Shown in pieces: positions 34,834 to 43,068 of a stretch of DNA of 55,269 nt; position 1 is the first letter of the stretch, and every line of letters begins with the position of its first letter. Below the pieces are notes generated by a model. The model was not told the origin of the DNA, made no database searches, and saw only the letters and a program-made list of their open reading frames with translations. Source of the DNA: Clostridia bacterium (GTDB taxonomy: Bacteria; Bacillota; Clostridia; Oscillospirales; Acutalibacteraceae). The DNA lies in contig JAFQEL010000009.1 in the NCBI GenBank assembly GCA_017399065.1, forward strand, positions 1 through 55,269. The letters are read 5' to 3'. A program made the position numbers and the translations under genes.

Positions 34834-35210
34834 AGATAATAGGCAAGTTTTTCAGGTTTATAATTGCTTTTATGACGGCTGCGGTTATTATTACCGTGGG
34901 CAGCTTTACGGCGGTTTTCTTTGTCTCAAAGGATGAGCCGAAGGAGATATTTCTGCTCGATTATGCTCTGATTTATGAGACAGGCGAAGATAAAAAGCTT
35001 GATGTATGGTTTGTAAAAAAGACAAATGATTTCGATATTGCTGACGGCGACGGAATAGTTTACTATGACGGTGCATATAGATCTGCGGCCGCAATGATAG
35101 GCTATGACGGCAGGCTGATGTATTTCGATTCGGATGACCTTAATATGACCGTAACCTTTGACGAGGATGCGGCGGTAGGTAAAATCGTTGCAGCGTGGCA
35201 GCAAAAATAA
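34830..35210 (+). CDS. Small single-pass membrane protein, unknown
   Basis: The protein of about 126 residues begins MKIIGKFFRFIIAFMTAAVIITV, a single N-terminal membrane helix, followed by an acidic outer domain with DGDGIVYYDGAY and IGYDGRLMYF. The end, VGKIVAAWQQ, recalls the C-terminal half of signal-peptidase-like S26 folds, but no catalytic Ser/Lys pair is visible. The in-frame ATG at 34791 lies inside the HAD gene; the ATG at 34830 overlaps the HAD stop (ATGA) and is preferred. Confidence 0.65.
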   Translation: MKIIGKFFRFIIAFMTAAVIITVGSFTAVFFVSKDEPKEIFLLDYALIYETGEDKKLDVWFVKKTNDFDIADGDGIVYYDGAYRSAAAMIGYDGRLMYFDSDDLNMTVTFDEDAAVGKIVAAWQQK

Positions 35211-35284
35211 AGCTTTGCAGTATAATGTAAATGGAGTAATTTTTTATTCCGTACAAAATTTACTGCAGGGGGAAAGCATTAACA

Positions 35285-36418
35285 ATGGAAGCTTATCTTG
35301 ATAACAGCGCTACGACCTACCTGTGCTCCTCGGCAAAGGAAAGAATGGTCGAAGCGATAAATAAATATTACGGTAATCCGTCATCACTCCACAGTGTAGG
35401 CACAGCATCACAGCGTCAGCTTGATGCAGCAAGGGGTGCGGTTGCAAGGTCGCTGTCTTGTGAGGCGGAGGAAATAGTTTTTACCGGCAGCGGCACGCTT
35501 GCAAACAATACCGCGATCTTCGGTGCGGCACACGCACTAAGGCGAAGGGGCAACCGTATCGTCACAACCTGTGTTGAGCATCCGAGCGTTTCGGAATGTA
35601 TGGTTCAGCTTGAAAAAGAGGGCTTTGAGGTAATTTACCTCAAGGTTGACAAATACGGCAGGATAAATAAATCCGAGCTGATGCAGGCTGTGAACTCAAA
35701 AACGATTCTCGTCAGCCTTATGTATGTCAACAATGAGGTCGGCAGTATAATGCCGATAGAAACGGCAAAGCTTGCCGTAAAGAGGGCGGGGGCACCTGCA
35801 TTGATTCACTGCGATGCCGTACAGGCTTACGGTAAGCTGCCCATAAAGCCTTCGAGACTTGGTGTTGACCTGTTAAGCGCCAGTGCACACAAAATCAACG
35901 GCCCCAAGGGTGTCGGCTTTCTCTATGTACGCAAGGGAGTGCGGCTCGCTCCGTATATTTTCGGCGGAGGTCAGGAGGGCAAGATATATTCGGGCACTCA
36001 GCCAATGCCTGCGATTATGGGCTTGCACGGTGCAGTTGAAGAGCTGCCCGATCTTACGGCTCAGCTTGAGAAAACAGCCGCTCTGCGAGATTATCTTGTA
36101 CAGGAGGCACGCAAGATAAACGGTATAGTAATCAATTCGGGTGAGGATGCACTGCCCTATATAGTTAATATCTCTGCTGTCGGACATCCTTCGCAAACGA
36201 TGCTCAACTATCTTTCTGATTCGGGAGTTTACGTTTCGGGAGGCTCAGCCTGTTCCAAGGGTCACAGAAGTAAGGTGCTTACGGCGATGGGGCTTGCACC
36301 TGAGAGAATTGACAGTGCACTGCGAATAAGCCTTTCGAGGTTTACAACACGCGAAGAAATTGATATGTTTCTTTGTGCACTTGAAAACGGAGTAAACACA
36401 TTGAGGAAAAAGAAATAA
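35285..36418 (+). CDS. Cysteine desulfurase (NifS/IscS-like)
   Basis: The 377-residue PLP enzyme takes sulfur from cysteine as a persulfide. PLP lysine is Lys203 in SAHKINGPKG, the ring-stacking His is in VEHPSV (His99), and the persulfide Cys323 sits in SGGSACSKGHRS. The thiI gene follows after 28 bases, so sulfur probably goes to tRNA 4-thiouridine (and possibly thiamine); this pairing is common in Firmicutes. GCAGGGGGAAAG upstream serves as ribosome site. It is probably a dedicated sulfur donor rather than the Fe-S assembly enzyme. Confidence 0.92.
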   Translation: MEAYLDNSATTYLCSSAKERMVEAINKYYGNPSSLHSVGTASQRQLDAARGAVARSLSCEAEEIVFTGSGTLANNTAIFGAAHALRRRGNRIVTTCVEHPSVSECMVQLEKEGFEVIYLKVDKYGRINKSELMQAVNSKTILVSLMYVNNEVGSIMPIETAKLAVKRAGAPALIHCDAVQAYGKLPIKPSRLGVDLLSASAHKINGPKGVGFLYVRKGVRLAPYIFGGGQEGKIYSGTQPMPAIMGLHGAVEELPDLTAQLEKTAALRDYLVQEARKINGIVINSGEDALPYIVNISAVGHPSQTMLNYLSDSGVYVSGGSACSKGHRSKVLTAMGLAPERIDSALRISLSRFTTREEIDMFLCALENGVNTLRKKK

Positions 36419-36446
36419 ATTATTTTAACAGTAAAAGGATATATTA

Positions 36447-37613
36447 ATGAAAGAAGTAATTTTGATTAAAAACGGCGAGCTTGCACTCAAGGGTCTCAAT
36501 CGCCGCACATTTGAAGATATAATGATTAAAAATATGCGCCGCAAGCTTTTAGACCTCGGTGCATTCACCTTTACTCCCTCTCAATCGACAATCAAGGTTG
36601 AGGGTGAGGACGGTGTTGACCTTGAAGAGGCTGTTGACCGCCTTTCCCGTGTTTTCGGTATAGCCGGCTTTTCGCGTGCACTCAAGCTTGATAAGGATTT
36701 TGAGCTTGTGCTTGAGGAGACCGGCAAGTATCTTGAGGAGCAGCTTCTTTGTGCCTCTACCTTTAAGGTTTGCGCAAAGCGTTCCGACAAGAAATTCCCC
36801 TACGATTCACCGAAGATCTGTCTGCTTCTTGGTGAAAGACTGCTTGACGAATATCCTCACCTTACCGTTGACGTGCATAACCCCGAGCTTACCGTTACGG
36901 TTGAGGTAAGAGATAACGATATTTTTGTACACGCTAACCAGCTCAGAGGTGCAGGCGGTATGCCCGTAGGCTCTGCAGGCAGAGCGGCACTTATGGTGTC
37001 GGGTGGTATTGACAGCCCTGTTGCAGGCTGGATGATGGCAAAAAGAGGTATTGAGCTTACAGCCATTCACTTTGCATCTCCCCCCTATACAAGCGAGAGA
37101 GCGGAGCAGAAGGTACACGACCTGCTCAGGAAGGTTGCGCGCTACTCAGGCAGAATTGAGCTGAGCGTTGTGCCGTTTACAGAGTTTCAGGAGGCAATCA
37201 GAGATAAGTGCCCTGAAGATCTCTTTACAATCATTATGCGCCGTATGATGGTGCTGTGTGCACAGCAGATTGCTTCTCACACAGGGTGCGGTGCACTCAT
37301 CACGGGTGAGAGCCTCGGTCAGGTTGCGAGCCAGACACTCGGTGCGATTGCCTGCACAGATGAGGCGGCGACAATGCCTGTTTTCCGTCCTCTTATAGGT
37401 ATGGATAAGGACGAAATTATTTCGATTTCAAGAAAGATTGACACCTTTGAAATTTCAATCCTTCCGTTTGAGGATTGCTGTACGGTATTTACACCCCGTC
37501 ATCCCCGCACACGCCCGAAGCTTTCCGACGTAATCGAGGCTGAGTCGAGACTTGACGTGGATGCACTCGTAGAGCGTGCAGTTGCAGGTGTCAGAAAAAT
37601 TGTTATTAATTAA
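36447..37613 (+). CDS. thiI: tRNA 4-thiouridine synthetase
   Basis: The 388-residue protein has an N-terminal ferredoxin-like and THUMP region (about 1-165) and a PP-loop ATPase domain starting MVSGGIDSPVAGWMM (about 182-196). It ends without the C-terminal rhodanese domain of enterobacterial ThiI, as is normal in Gram-positives where a partner NifS supplies sulfur directly. It adenylates U8 of tRNA before thiolation. The upstream cysteine desulfurase completes the system. Confidence 0.93.
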   Translation: MKEVILIKNGELALKGLNRRTFEDIMIKNMRRKLLDLGAFTFTPSQSTIKVEGEDGVDLEEAVDRLSRVFGIAGFSRALKLDKDFELVLEETGKYLEEQLLCASTFKVCAKRSDKKFPYDSPKICLLLGERLLDEYPHLTVDVHNPELTVTVEVRDNDIFVHANQLRGAGGMPVGSAGRAALMVSGGIDSPVAGWMMAKRGIELTAIHFASPPYTSERAEQKVHDLLRKVARYSGRIELSVVPFTEFQEAIRDKCPEDLFTIIMRRMMVLCAQQIASHTGCGALITGESLGQVASQTLGAIACTDEAATMPVFRPLIGMDKDEIISISRKIDTFEISILPFEDCCTVFTPRHPRTRPKLSDVIEAESRLDVDALVERAVAGVRKIVIN

Positions 37614-37631
37614 CGGAAAGAACTTTTTTCT

Positions 37632-38888
37632 ATGAATTGTGAGATTATCGGAGTCGGCACAGAGTTGCTGCTTGGTGACATTGTGAATACGGATGCTCAA
37701 TATCTTGCTCAGGAGCTTGCTGCTATGGGCATAGTTGTTCACTATCAGGAGGTAGTGGGCGACAATCCCGAGCGAATGAGGGAGTGTATCTCAAACGCTG
37801 TTTCACGCAGTGACCTTGTAATTCTTACGGGAGGCCTCGGGCCTACGGCAGATGACCTTACAAAAGAGATAGCCTGTGAGGTTATGGATGCCGAGCTTGT
37901 GCTTGACGAAGATATTCTTGAGGGAATAAGAAGCTATTTCACATCAAAGGGTATAGTGATGCCCGAGAGTAATGCGAAGCAGGCGTATGTGCCGAAGGAC
38001 GGTACGGTTTTTGTAAACCGCAACGGCACTGCACCGGGCTGTGCAATAGAAAAGGACGGCAAGACAGTTATTATGCTGCCGGGCCCGCCCAGAGAGCTTA
38101 AAGCTATGTTTGAGCACGAGGTAAAGCCTTTTCTTGCCGCAAAAACGGGAGGAATAATCCTTTCAAAGCAGGTGCGTACTTTCGGCATAGGTGAGTCTGA
38201 TATGGCTCAGCGTGTAGCAGAGCTTCTTGACGGTGAAAACCCGACTGTTGCCCCTTATGCAAAAGACGGTGAGGCTTTGCTGAGAGTTACCGCAAAGGCG
38301 GAAACCGAAGAAAAAGCAGAGCAGATGTGCGATGAAATAATAGAAAAAATCCGCAAAAAAATAGGCGGATATATTTATTCGACTCAGTCGTTAAATCTTG
38401 AGCAGACTGTTGTGAAGCTGCTGAGAGAAAACGGCAAAAAAATCGCCCTTGCGGAAAGCTGCACGGGCGGCTACATCGCAAAGCGTATTACCGATGTGCC
38501 CGGCTCATCGGAGGTTTTTGAGTACGGTATCGTGTCATACTCAAACGATGTCAAAATGAAACTGCTTGGTGTCAGAAGTGAGACAATAGAGCAGTATACA
38601 GAGGTAAGTGAACAGACTGCCGCTGAAATGGCGGAGGGTGTAAGAAGGCTGTCGGGTGCCGATATAGGCATAAGTGTTACAGGTATTTCCGGTCCCGGCG
38701 GCGGTACTGAGGATAAGCCCGTAGGTCTGGCTTATATAGGTTTTTCACACGCAGACGGTACGCACGTGTGTGAAGTGAGAACGGGAAAAAAACAGGATTC
38801 GAGAGAATATAACAGATATGTTACGGCGTCAAACGCCTTGCATATGGTCATACAGCATTTTCAAGAAAGGGAAGAGAAAGCTCAATGA
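37632..38888 (+). CDS. cinA: CinA-family protein (competence/damage-inducible)
   Basis: The 418-residue protein has the standard two parts: an N-terminal MoCF-like domain (GVGTELLLGDIVNTD, then GGLGPTADDLTKEIA and MLPGPPRELK) and a C-terminal amidohydrolase domain with AESCTGG (about residue 277) and ISGPGGGTEDKPVG. CinA proteins have been associated with NMN deamidation and ADP-ribose pyrophosphatase activity, and with competence. All motifs are intact, in contrast to the CinA-like half of the protein encoded at 40727. It overlaps the sortase gene by four bases. Confidence 0.94.
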   Translation: MNCEIIGVGTELLLGDIVNTDAQYLAQELAAMGIVVHYQEVVGDNPERMRECISNAVSRSDLVILTGGLGPTADDLTKEIACEVMDAELVLDEDILEGIRSYFTSKGIVMPESNAKQAYVPKDGTVFVNRNGTAPGCAIEKDGKTVIMLPGPPRELKAMFEHEVKPFLAAKTGGIILSKQVRTFGIGESDMAQRVAELLDGENPTVAPYAKDGEALLRVTAKAETEEKAEQMCDEIIEKIRKKIGGYIYSTQSLNLEQTVVKLLRENGKKIALAESCTGGYIAKRITDVPGSSEVFEYGIVSYSNDVKMKLLGVRSETIEQYTEVSEQTAAEMAEGVRRLSGADIGISVTGISGPGGGTEDKPVGLAYIGFSHADGTHVCEVRTGKKQDSREYNRYVTASNALHMVIQHFQEREEKAQ

Positions 38889-40699
38889 CAGAGGATAACA
38901 ACGCATTCAGCCAATTCGGTGCGAGAAGCGCCAAGTTTGATGAATTGCTGAAAAAATACCAGACAATAGATGAAGGCGATACAGTTGCTGCACCGCCTCT
39001 GCGCAAGCCTGAGCCCGAGGCTGAGCCTCAGCCTGAGATCGAAGCTGAGACACAGACGGAGGAAATAACAGTACCGCAGGATGAAGTGCAGACTGAGACT
39101 GTGGAAGATACTGAACAAATTGACGGAACAACTGCAGAGGAGCCCGAGACAAAGGAAGCGGAGCCTGAAGAAGATGGCTTCAGTTTTGACGAGCAGTCGG
39201 CTGCAAGCGAAGAACCTGAAGAGAAAGCAGAGCCCGAGCCTGACTACTCTTACGATATTAATATATTCAGCTCAGGTGAAGCAAAAAATGTTCCTGATAT
39301 CGACAGCTTTGACGATTCGTGGCTTGACAGTGCTCTTGATGAGTCACTTTTCTATAAGCCCGAGGCTGTTGCGGCAGAAGAATTCGCCGAGCCGGAAGCA
39401 GCTTTGCCGAATCCGGAGCCGGAGACTGAAGAGGAATCGGAATATACCGACGGGTCTGAAGCTTTTGTTGAGCCAGAAAAAGATATGATGGCAGGCGGAT
39501 ATATTGCGCCGACCGATTTTTCCGATTTTGAATTTGATCCCGAGAGCGGTATGGATTTCGGTACAGAGGATGCGGAGCAGTCTGAGGCGGAAGCAGTTCC
39601 TGTTAAATCAAAAAAGAAACCGCTTAAAGATAAGAAAAAGCCTTCGCGAGAGAAGAAGGAAAGCGGAAAGAACGAAATGTCTTCCATAACCGGATTCTCA
39701 AAGAATTATAAAGCGTCCGAGGGCAAGGGTTCAAAGAAAGACGGCTTTTTTGTCAGCAATTTTGTGCCCCGAAAGAGTGATACGGTTACGGACAAAATCA
39801 GAAAAATCATAATGATTGTCTGCATACTCGTTTTCCTCGGTGCGGGTTTGTATCTGCTCAATGATTTTGTAATTCAGCCTATCACGATATCAAGTCAGAT
39901 GAATAAGCTTGAGGAAATGGTAGGCGAAAACAGCGTTGTTGCCGATAAGGCGGCACTTAATGAAAAATATCCCGATGTGGAATTCCCCGAAGGTATGCTT
40001 GAGAAGTACGCTGACCTATATGCCAAAAACCCTGATTTTGTCGGCTGGATAAATATTGAAGGTATTGATATCTCCTTGCCGGTCGTACAGGGAGAGGATA
40101 ACAAAGAATATCTCAAGCGTGATTTTAACGGTAAGCACAGCAAATACGGTTCGGTATTTATGAACTGTGCCAACGATGTTGACAGACTCAACTATAACAC
40201 GTCGCTTTTCGGTCACCATATGCTTGATTCGAAAATGTTCGGCAATCTGATTCAATACAAAGATGTCGAAACATATAAGAAAGCACCCGTAATTGAGTTC
40301 AATACTATTTACGGTGACTACAAGTGGAAGATTTTTGCCGTGTTTATTACCAACGGTACGGCAGAAGGTGATGACGGATATCTGTTTAATTATCTGTTTA
40401 CCGATTTGTCTACCTCTGAAAAGGTAGAGACTTTCCTTGGCGAAATTGATCAGCGTGCAATTTACAAGCCTGAGGTCGACATAGCAGTTTCGGATAAGAT
40501 ACTCACACTCTCAACCTGCAGCTATGAGTTTGATGAGGCACGATTGGTTGTTATGGCACGTATGGTGCGTCCCGGTGAAAGCGAGCAGGTGAGCGGCAGA
40601 GTTATTACCAACGTAAATCCGAGATATCCCGCTGCTTATTATGAGGCGGAAGGAATTGAGAATCCTTATGCTTCAGCATATAAATGGCAACCGTCGTAA
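38885..40699 (+). CDS. Class B sortase with long acidic cytoplasmic tail
   Basis: The 604-residue protein has an unusual organisation. Residues 1-300 are rich in Glu, Pro and Ala (EPEAEPQPE-like runs) with a Lys-rich patch before the membrane. One membrane helix follows (about 305-330, IIMIVCILVFLGAG), then an extracellular SrtB-type domain. Catalytic residues are present: His in LFGHH (about 442), Cys544 in LSTCSYEF and Arg in DEARLVV. Sortases anchor proteins to peptidoglycan by transpeptidation; typical SrtB proteins are about 230-280 residues, so the tail is extra. No sorting-signal substrate is visible in the window. ATGA overlap with cinA implies coupling. Confidence 0.9.
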   Translation: MTEDNNAFSQFGARSAKFDELLKKYQTIDEGDTVAAPPLRKPEPEAEPQPEIEAETQTEEITVPQDEVQTETVEDTEQIDGTTAEEPETKEAEPEEDGFSFDEQSAASEEPEEKAEPEPDYSYDINIFSSGEAKNVPDIDSFDDSWLDSALDESLFYKPEAVAAEEFAEPEAALPNPEPETEEESEYTDGSEAFVEPEKDMMAGGYIAPTDFSDFEFDPESGMDFGTEDAEQSEAEAVPVKSKKKPLKDKKKPSREKKESGKNEMSSITGFSKNYKASEGKGSKKDGFFVSNFVPRKSDTVTDKIRKIIMIVCILVFLGAGLYLLNDFVIQPITISSQMNKLEEMVGENSVVADKAALNEKYPDVEFPEGMLEKYADLYAKNPDFVGWINIEGIDISLPVVQGEDNKEYLKRDFNGKHSKYGSVFMNCANDVDRLNYNTSLFGHHMLDSKMFGNLIQYKDVETYKKAPVIEFNTIYGDYKWKIFAVFITNGTAEGDDGYLFNYLFTDLSTSEKVETFLGEIDQRAIYKPEVDIAVSDKILTLSTCSYEFDEARLVVMARMVRPGESEQVSGRVITNVNPRYPAAYYEAEGIENPYASAYKWQPS

Positions 40700-40726
40700 C
40701 TACAGTGAAAGGATTGTTTACCGATA

Positions 40727-43066
40727 ATGAATGTCAGTTTTATTGCACTGAATATAAGCGGTGCTGAAGCCGTACAGTCTGCAGCAGATAAGATCCGCGG
40801 CTCTTTTTCGGGAGTAGGCAGATGTGACTTCAGACTTTGCGGATCCATGTCGCAGGTTTCTGCGGCTCTTTCAGACGCTTTTGCAAACAGTGATATAGTT
40901 GCAGTTGGTGCTGAGCCTTCGGTATATTCAAAGGCTAAGCTTGCCATACTGCGTGCAATGCATATAAAGACTCAGCTTGACGGCAGAGTAAGAGAGAAAA
41001 TCGGAAACTCAGCCGGCCTTGATGCACAGCAGCTTTCGCTTCATTGTGCAATGCCTGAGAATGCGAGCATATTTCTTTCTGATGACGGCTTGCTTTCCGG
41101 CTTTGCCATCCGCTCGGGCAGACAGCATTTTATAATGCTTCCGCTTGATAAGGACAGAATTGAGAATCAGCTGAGTAACGGCGTGCTTCCTTATTTCGTT
41201 CAGGCAGGTATCGAGGTTTCACAGAACATCTCTCAGGACGAGGCTGAACCTGCAAAGGTAAAGACGAGCTGTGCCGAAAAAGCGGTCCAGCTCCTTAAAG
41301 AGAAGAATATGAAGGTTTACTTTGCCGCAACACCGTCCTGCGAAATGGTCAAGGATATGTGCGGTGAAGATATTATAAAGGACAGCTTTGTTTTTACCGA
41401 ACACACTGCAGATCGTGGGGCTGAAGCTCCGCGCAGCTACATAGCTGACTTAGCGCGTTACTCTATACCCGATAGCGAAGAGGCTTTCGGTGCTGCTGTA
41501 TCAAATATTTATACGGGTAATTCACAGGATACGGGCGAACGAAAATATAATATCTACGTTGCGCTTGCCGACAAAAACGCCTCGCGTGTGCTCCGCTTTG
41601 CATCTCAGCCGGGCGAGACACCCGATGAACTGATTTCAGCGTCGATTGAACTGCTGATGGATATGATTTGCGAGAAGTGTAACAGTCTTGGCGCACCCGT
41701 GACTGAATCACCTCAGGACAAGCCGTTTACCGCTGAAGCTGTTGAAGAGATTGAAATGCCTACAGAGCAGGAAACTAAAAGCAAGAAAAAGAGAGGACTC
41801 AGAACCGTCCTCTATGTTCTGCTTGCTGTTCTGCTTGCCTTTGTCGGATATTTTGCTTTCAGCGGATACGAAAACGCAGAAAAAAATAAAGAGGCTGCAG
41901 TCAGCAGCTTTGCAAGCTATTATTCTCAGGGAGCCGCCGCCGAAAGCGGTTCCCTGCTTGTTTTTAACGAAGATTTTATATTAGTTACGGATGAAGAAAC
42001 CACTGCTTCGGAGAAATCGACAACAGAAATCGGTGAATCCGAGGTTGATGCAACAGAGGAATCAACAACTGTTTCCGGTGTATTGCCGCTGTTAGAAATA
42101 ACATCGGCTCTGATAACCGAGAGCTTTACGGAAAAAGCTACAACAAAACCGATAGTGACGGCTAAGCCTGCGACTACGGTAAGACCCGTAACGACGACAA
42201 AACCGGTTACTACCGCAAAACCGACTACTACGAAGCCTGCGGTAAATTCAAGGGCAGACGGTGATTTTGTTTTCACTGTCTACGGATACGGTCACGGTGT
42301 CGGTATGAGTCAGGAGGGTGCACTCGGTTACTCCAAGCAGGGCAGTTCATATACCAATATACTGCTTCACTACTATCCCGGTACAACAATTGTAAAAAAC
42401 GACCCGGATATGCCTGAGACCGTGCGTTTCGGCGGCAAGGATTATCCACTTATTGAATATCTTTGCCGAAGCGTGGTAGGTGAAATAAGCTCCGGCTGTA
42501 ACAGTTCGACCGCCGAGGCCTTTAAAGCTCAGGCTGTAGCTCTGTATACCTATGCAAAGCGCTATAATTTCAATCTTTCAGCTTCAATGCACGCTTTTAA
42601 CACGAGCTATAATTATGTGGGCAGTGCAGCGGAAACTGCAGTAAAATCCGTGCTCGGTGATTACGTTGCATATAACGGTAAACCAATAATGGCAACGTTT
42701 TACGCTATGTCTGCAGGTAAGACGGTCAAGGCTTCAACGGTGTGGAGCGGAAATACATATCCGTACCTTGAAAAGTCGGTTGACAGTCCGCTCGACAAAA
42801 ACTGTACACGCTATAAGACAACCTATACGGTGTCGGCAGAGGAGTTTAAAGAGCTTATGAAGGCTAACCTCGGTGTTGAGCTGAGCGGTCATCCTTCAAC
42901 CTGGATTAAAATTGAAAAGCACGACAGTGCGGTCAGCTCGTCTGTAGGCTACGTCGAACGAATGACTGTAGGAGGCAAGGCGATAACTGGCGCTTACTTC
43001 CGTGAAAAAGCAATGCAGTATAAAATTAGGTCACACTGTTTCAGCGTGTCCTATGTGGAGGAATAA
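40727..43066 (+). CDS. Fusion protein: degenerate CinA-like cytoplasmic half, membrane helix, permuted SpoIID/LytB domain
   Basis: This 779-residue protein has three parts. Residues 1-170 align with the CinA MoCF domain: SDAFANSDIVAVGAEPS against CinA's GGLGPT region, and GFAIRSGRQHFIMLPLDKD where CinA has MLPGPPREL. Residues 180-340 align with the CinA C-terminal domain, but AESCTGG is replaced by AATPSCE. One helix (about 358-378) and a Thr-rich linker lead to a SpoIID-type domain (about 510-779). There YGYGHGVGMSQEGA and LLHYYPGT come before YLCRSVVGEIS and AEAFKAQAVALYTY, the reverse of canonical SpoIID. SpoIID is a lytic transglycosylase; the probable catalytic Glu (VVGEI) is kept. The CinA-like alignment is my own by-eye reading. 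Confidence 0.83.
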   Translation: MNVSFIALNISGAEAVQSAADKIRGSFSGVGRCDFRLCGSMSQVSAALSDAFANSDIVAVGAEPSVYSKAKLAILRAMHIKTQLDGRVREKIGNSAGLDAQQLSLHCAMPENASIFLSDDGLLSGFAIRSGRQHFIMLPLDKDRIENQLSNGVLPYFVQAGIEVSQNISQDEAEPAKVKTSCAEKAVQLLKEKNMKVYFAATPSCEMVKDMCGEDIIKDSFVFTEHTADRGAEAPRSYIADLARYSIPDSEEAFGAAVSNIYTGNSQDTGERKYNIYVALADKNASRVLRFASQPGETPDELISASIELLMDMICEKCNSLGAPVTESPQDKPFTAEAVEEIEMPTEQETKSKKKRGLRTVLYVLLAVLLAFVGYFAFSGYENAEKNKEAAVSSFASYYSQGAAAESGSLLVFNEDFILVTDEETTASEKSTTEIGESEVDATEESTTVSGVLPLLEITSALITESFTEKATTKPIVTAKPATTVRPVTTTKPVTTAKPTTTKPAVNSRADGDFVFTVYGYGHGVGMSQEGALGYSKQGSSYTNILLHYYPGTTIVKNDPDMPETVRFGGKDYPLIEYLCRSVVGEISSGCNSSTAEAFKAQAVALYTYAKRYNFNLSASMHAFNTSYNYVGSAAETAVKSVLGDYVAYNGKPIMATFYAMSAGKTVKASTVWSGNTYPYLEKSVDSPLDKNCTRYKTTYTVSAEEFKELMKANLGVELSGHPSTWIKIEKHDSAVSSSVGYVERMTVGGKAITGAYFREKAMQYKIRSHCFSVSYVEE

Positions 43067-43068
43067 AA

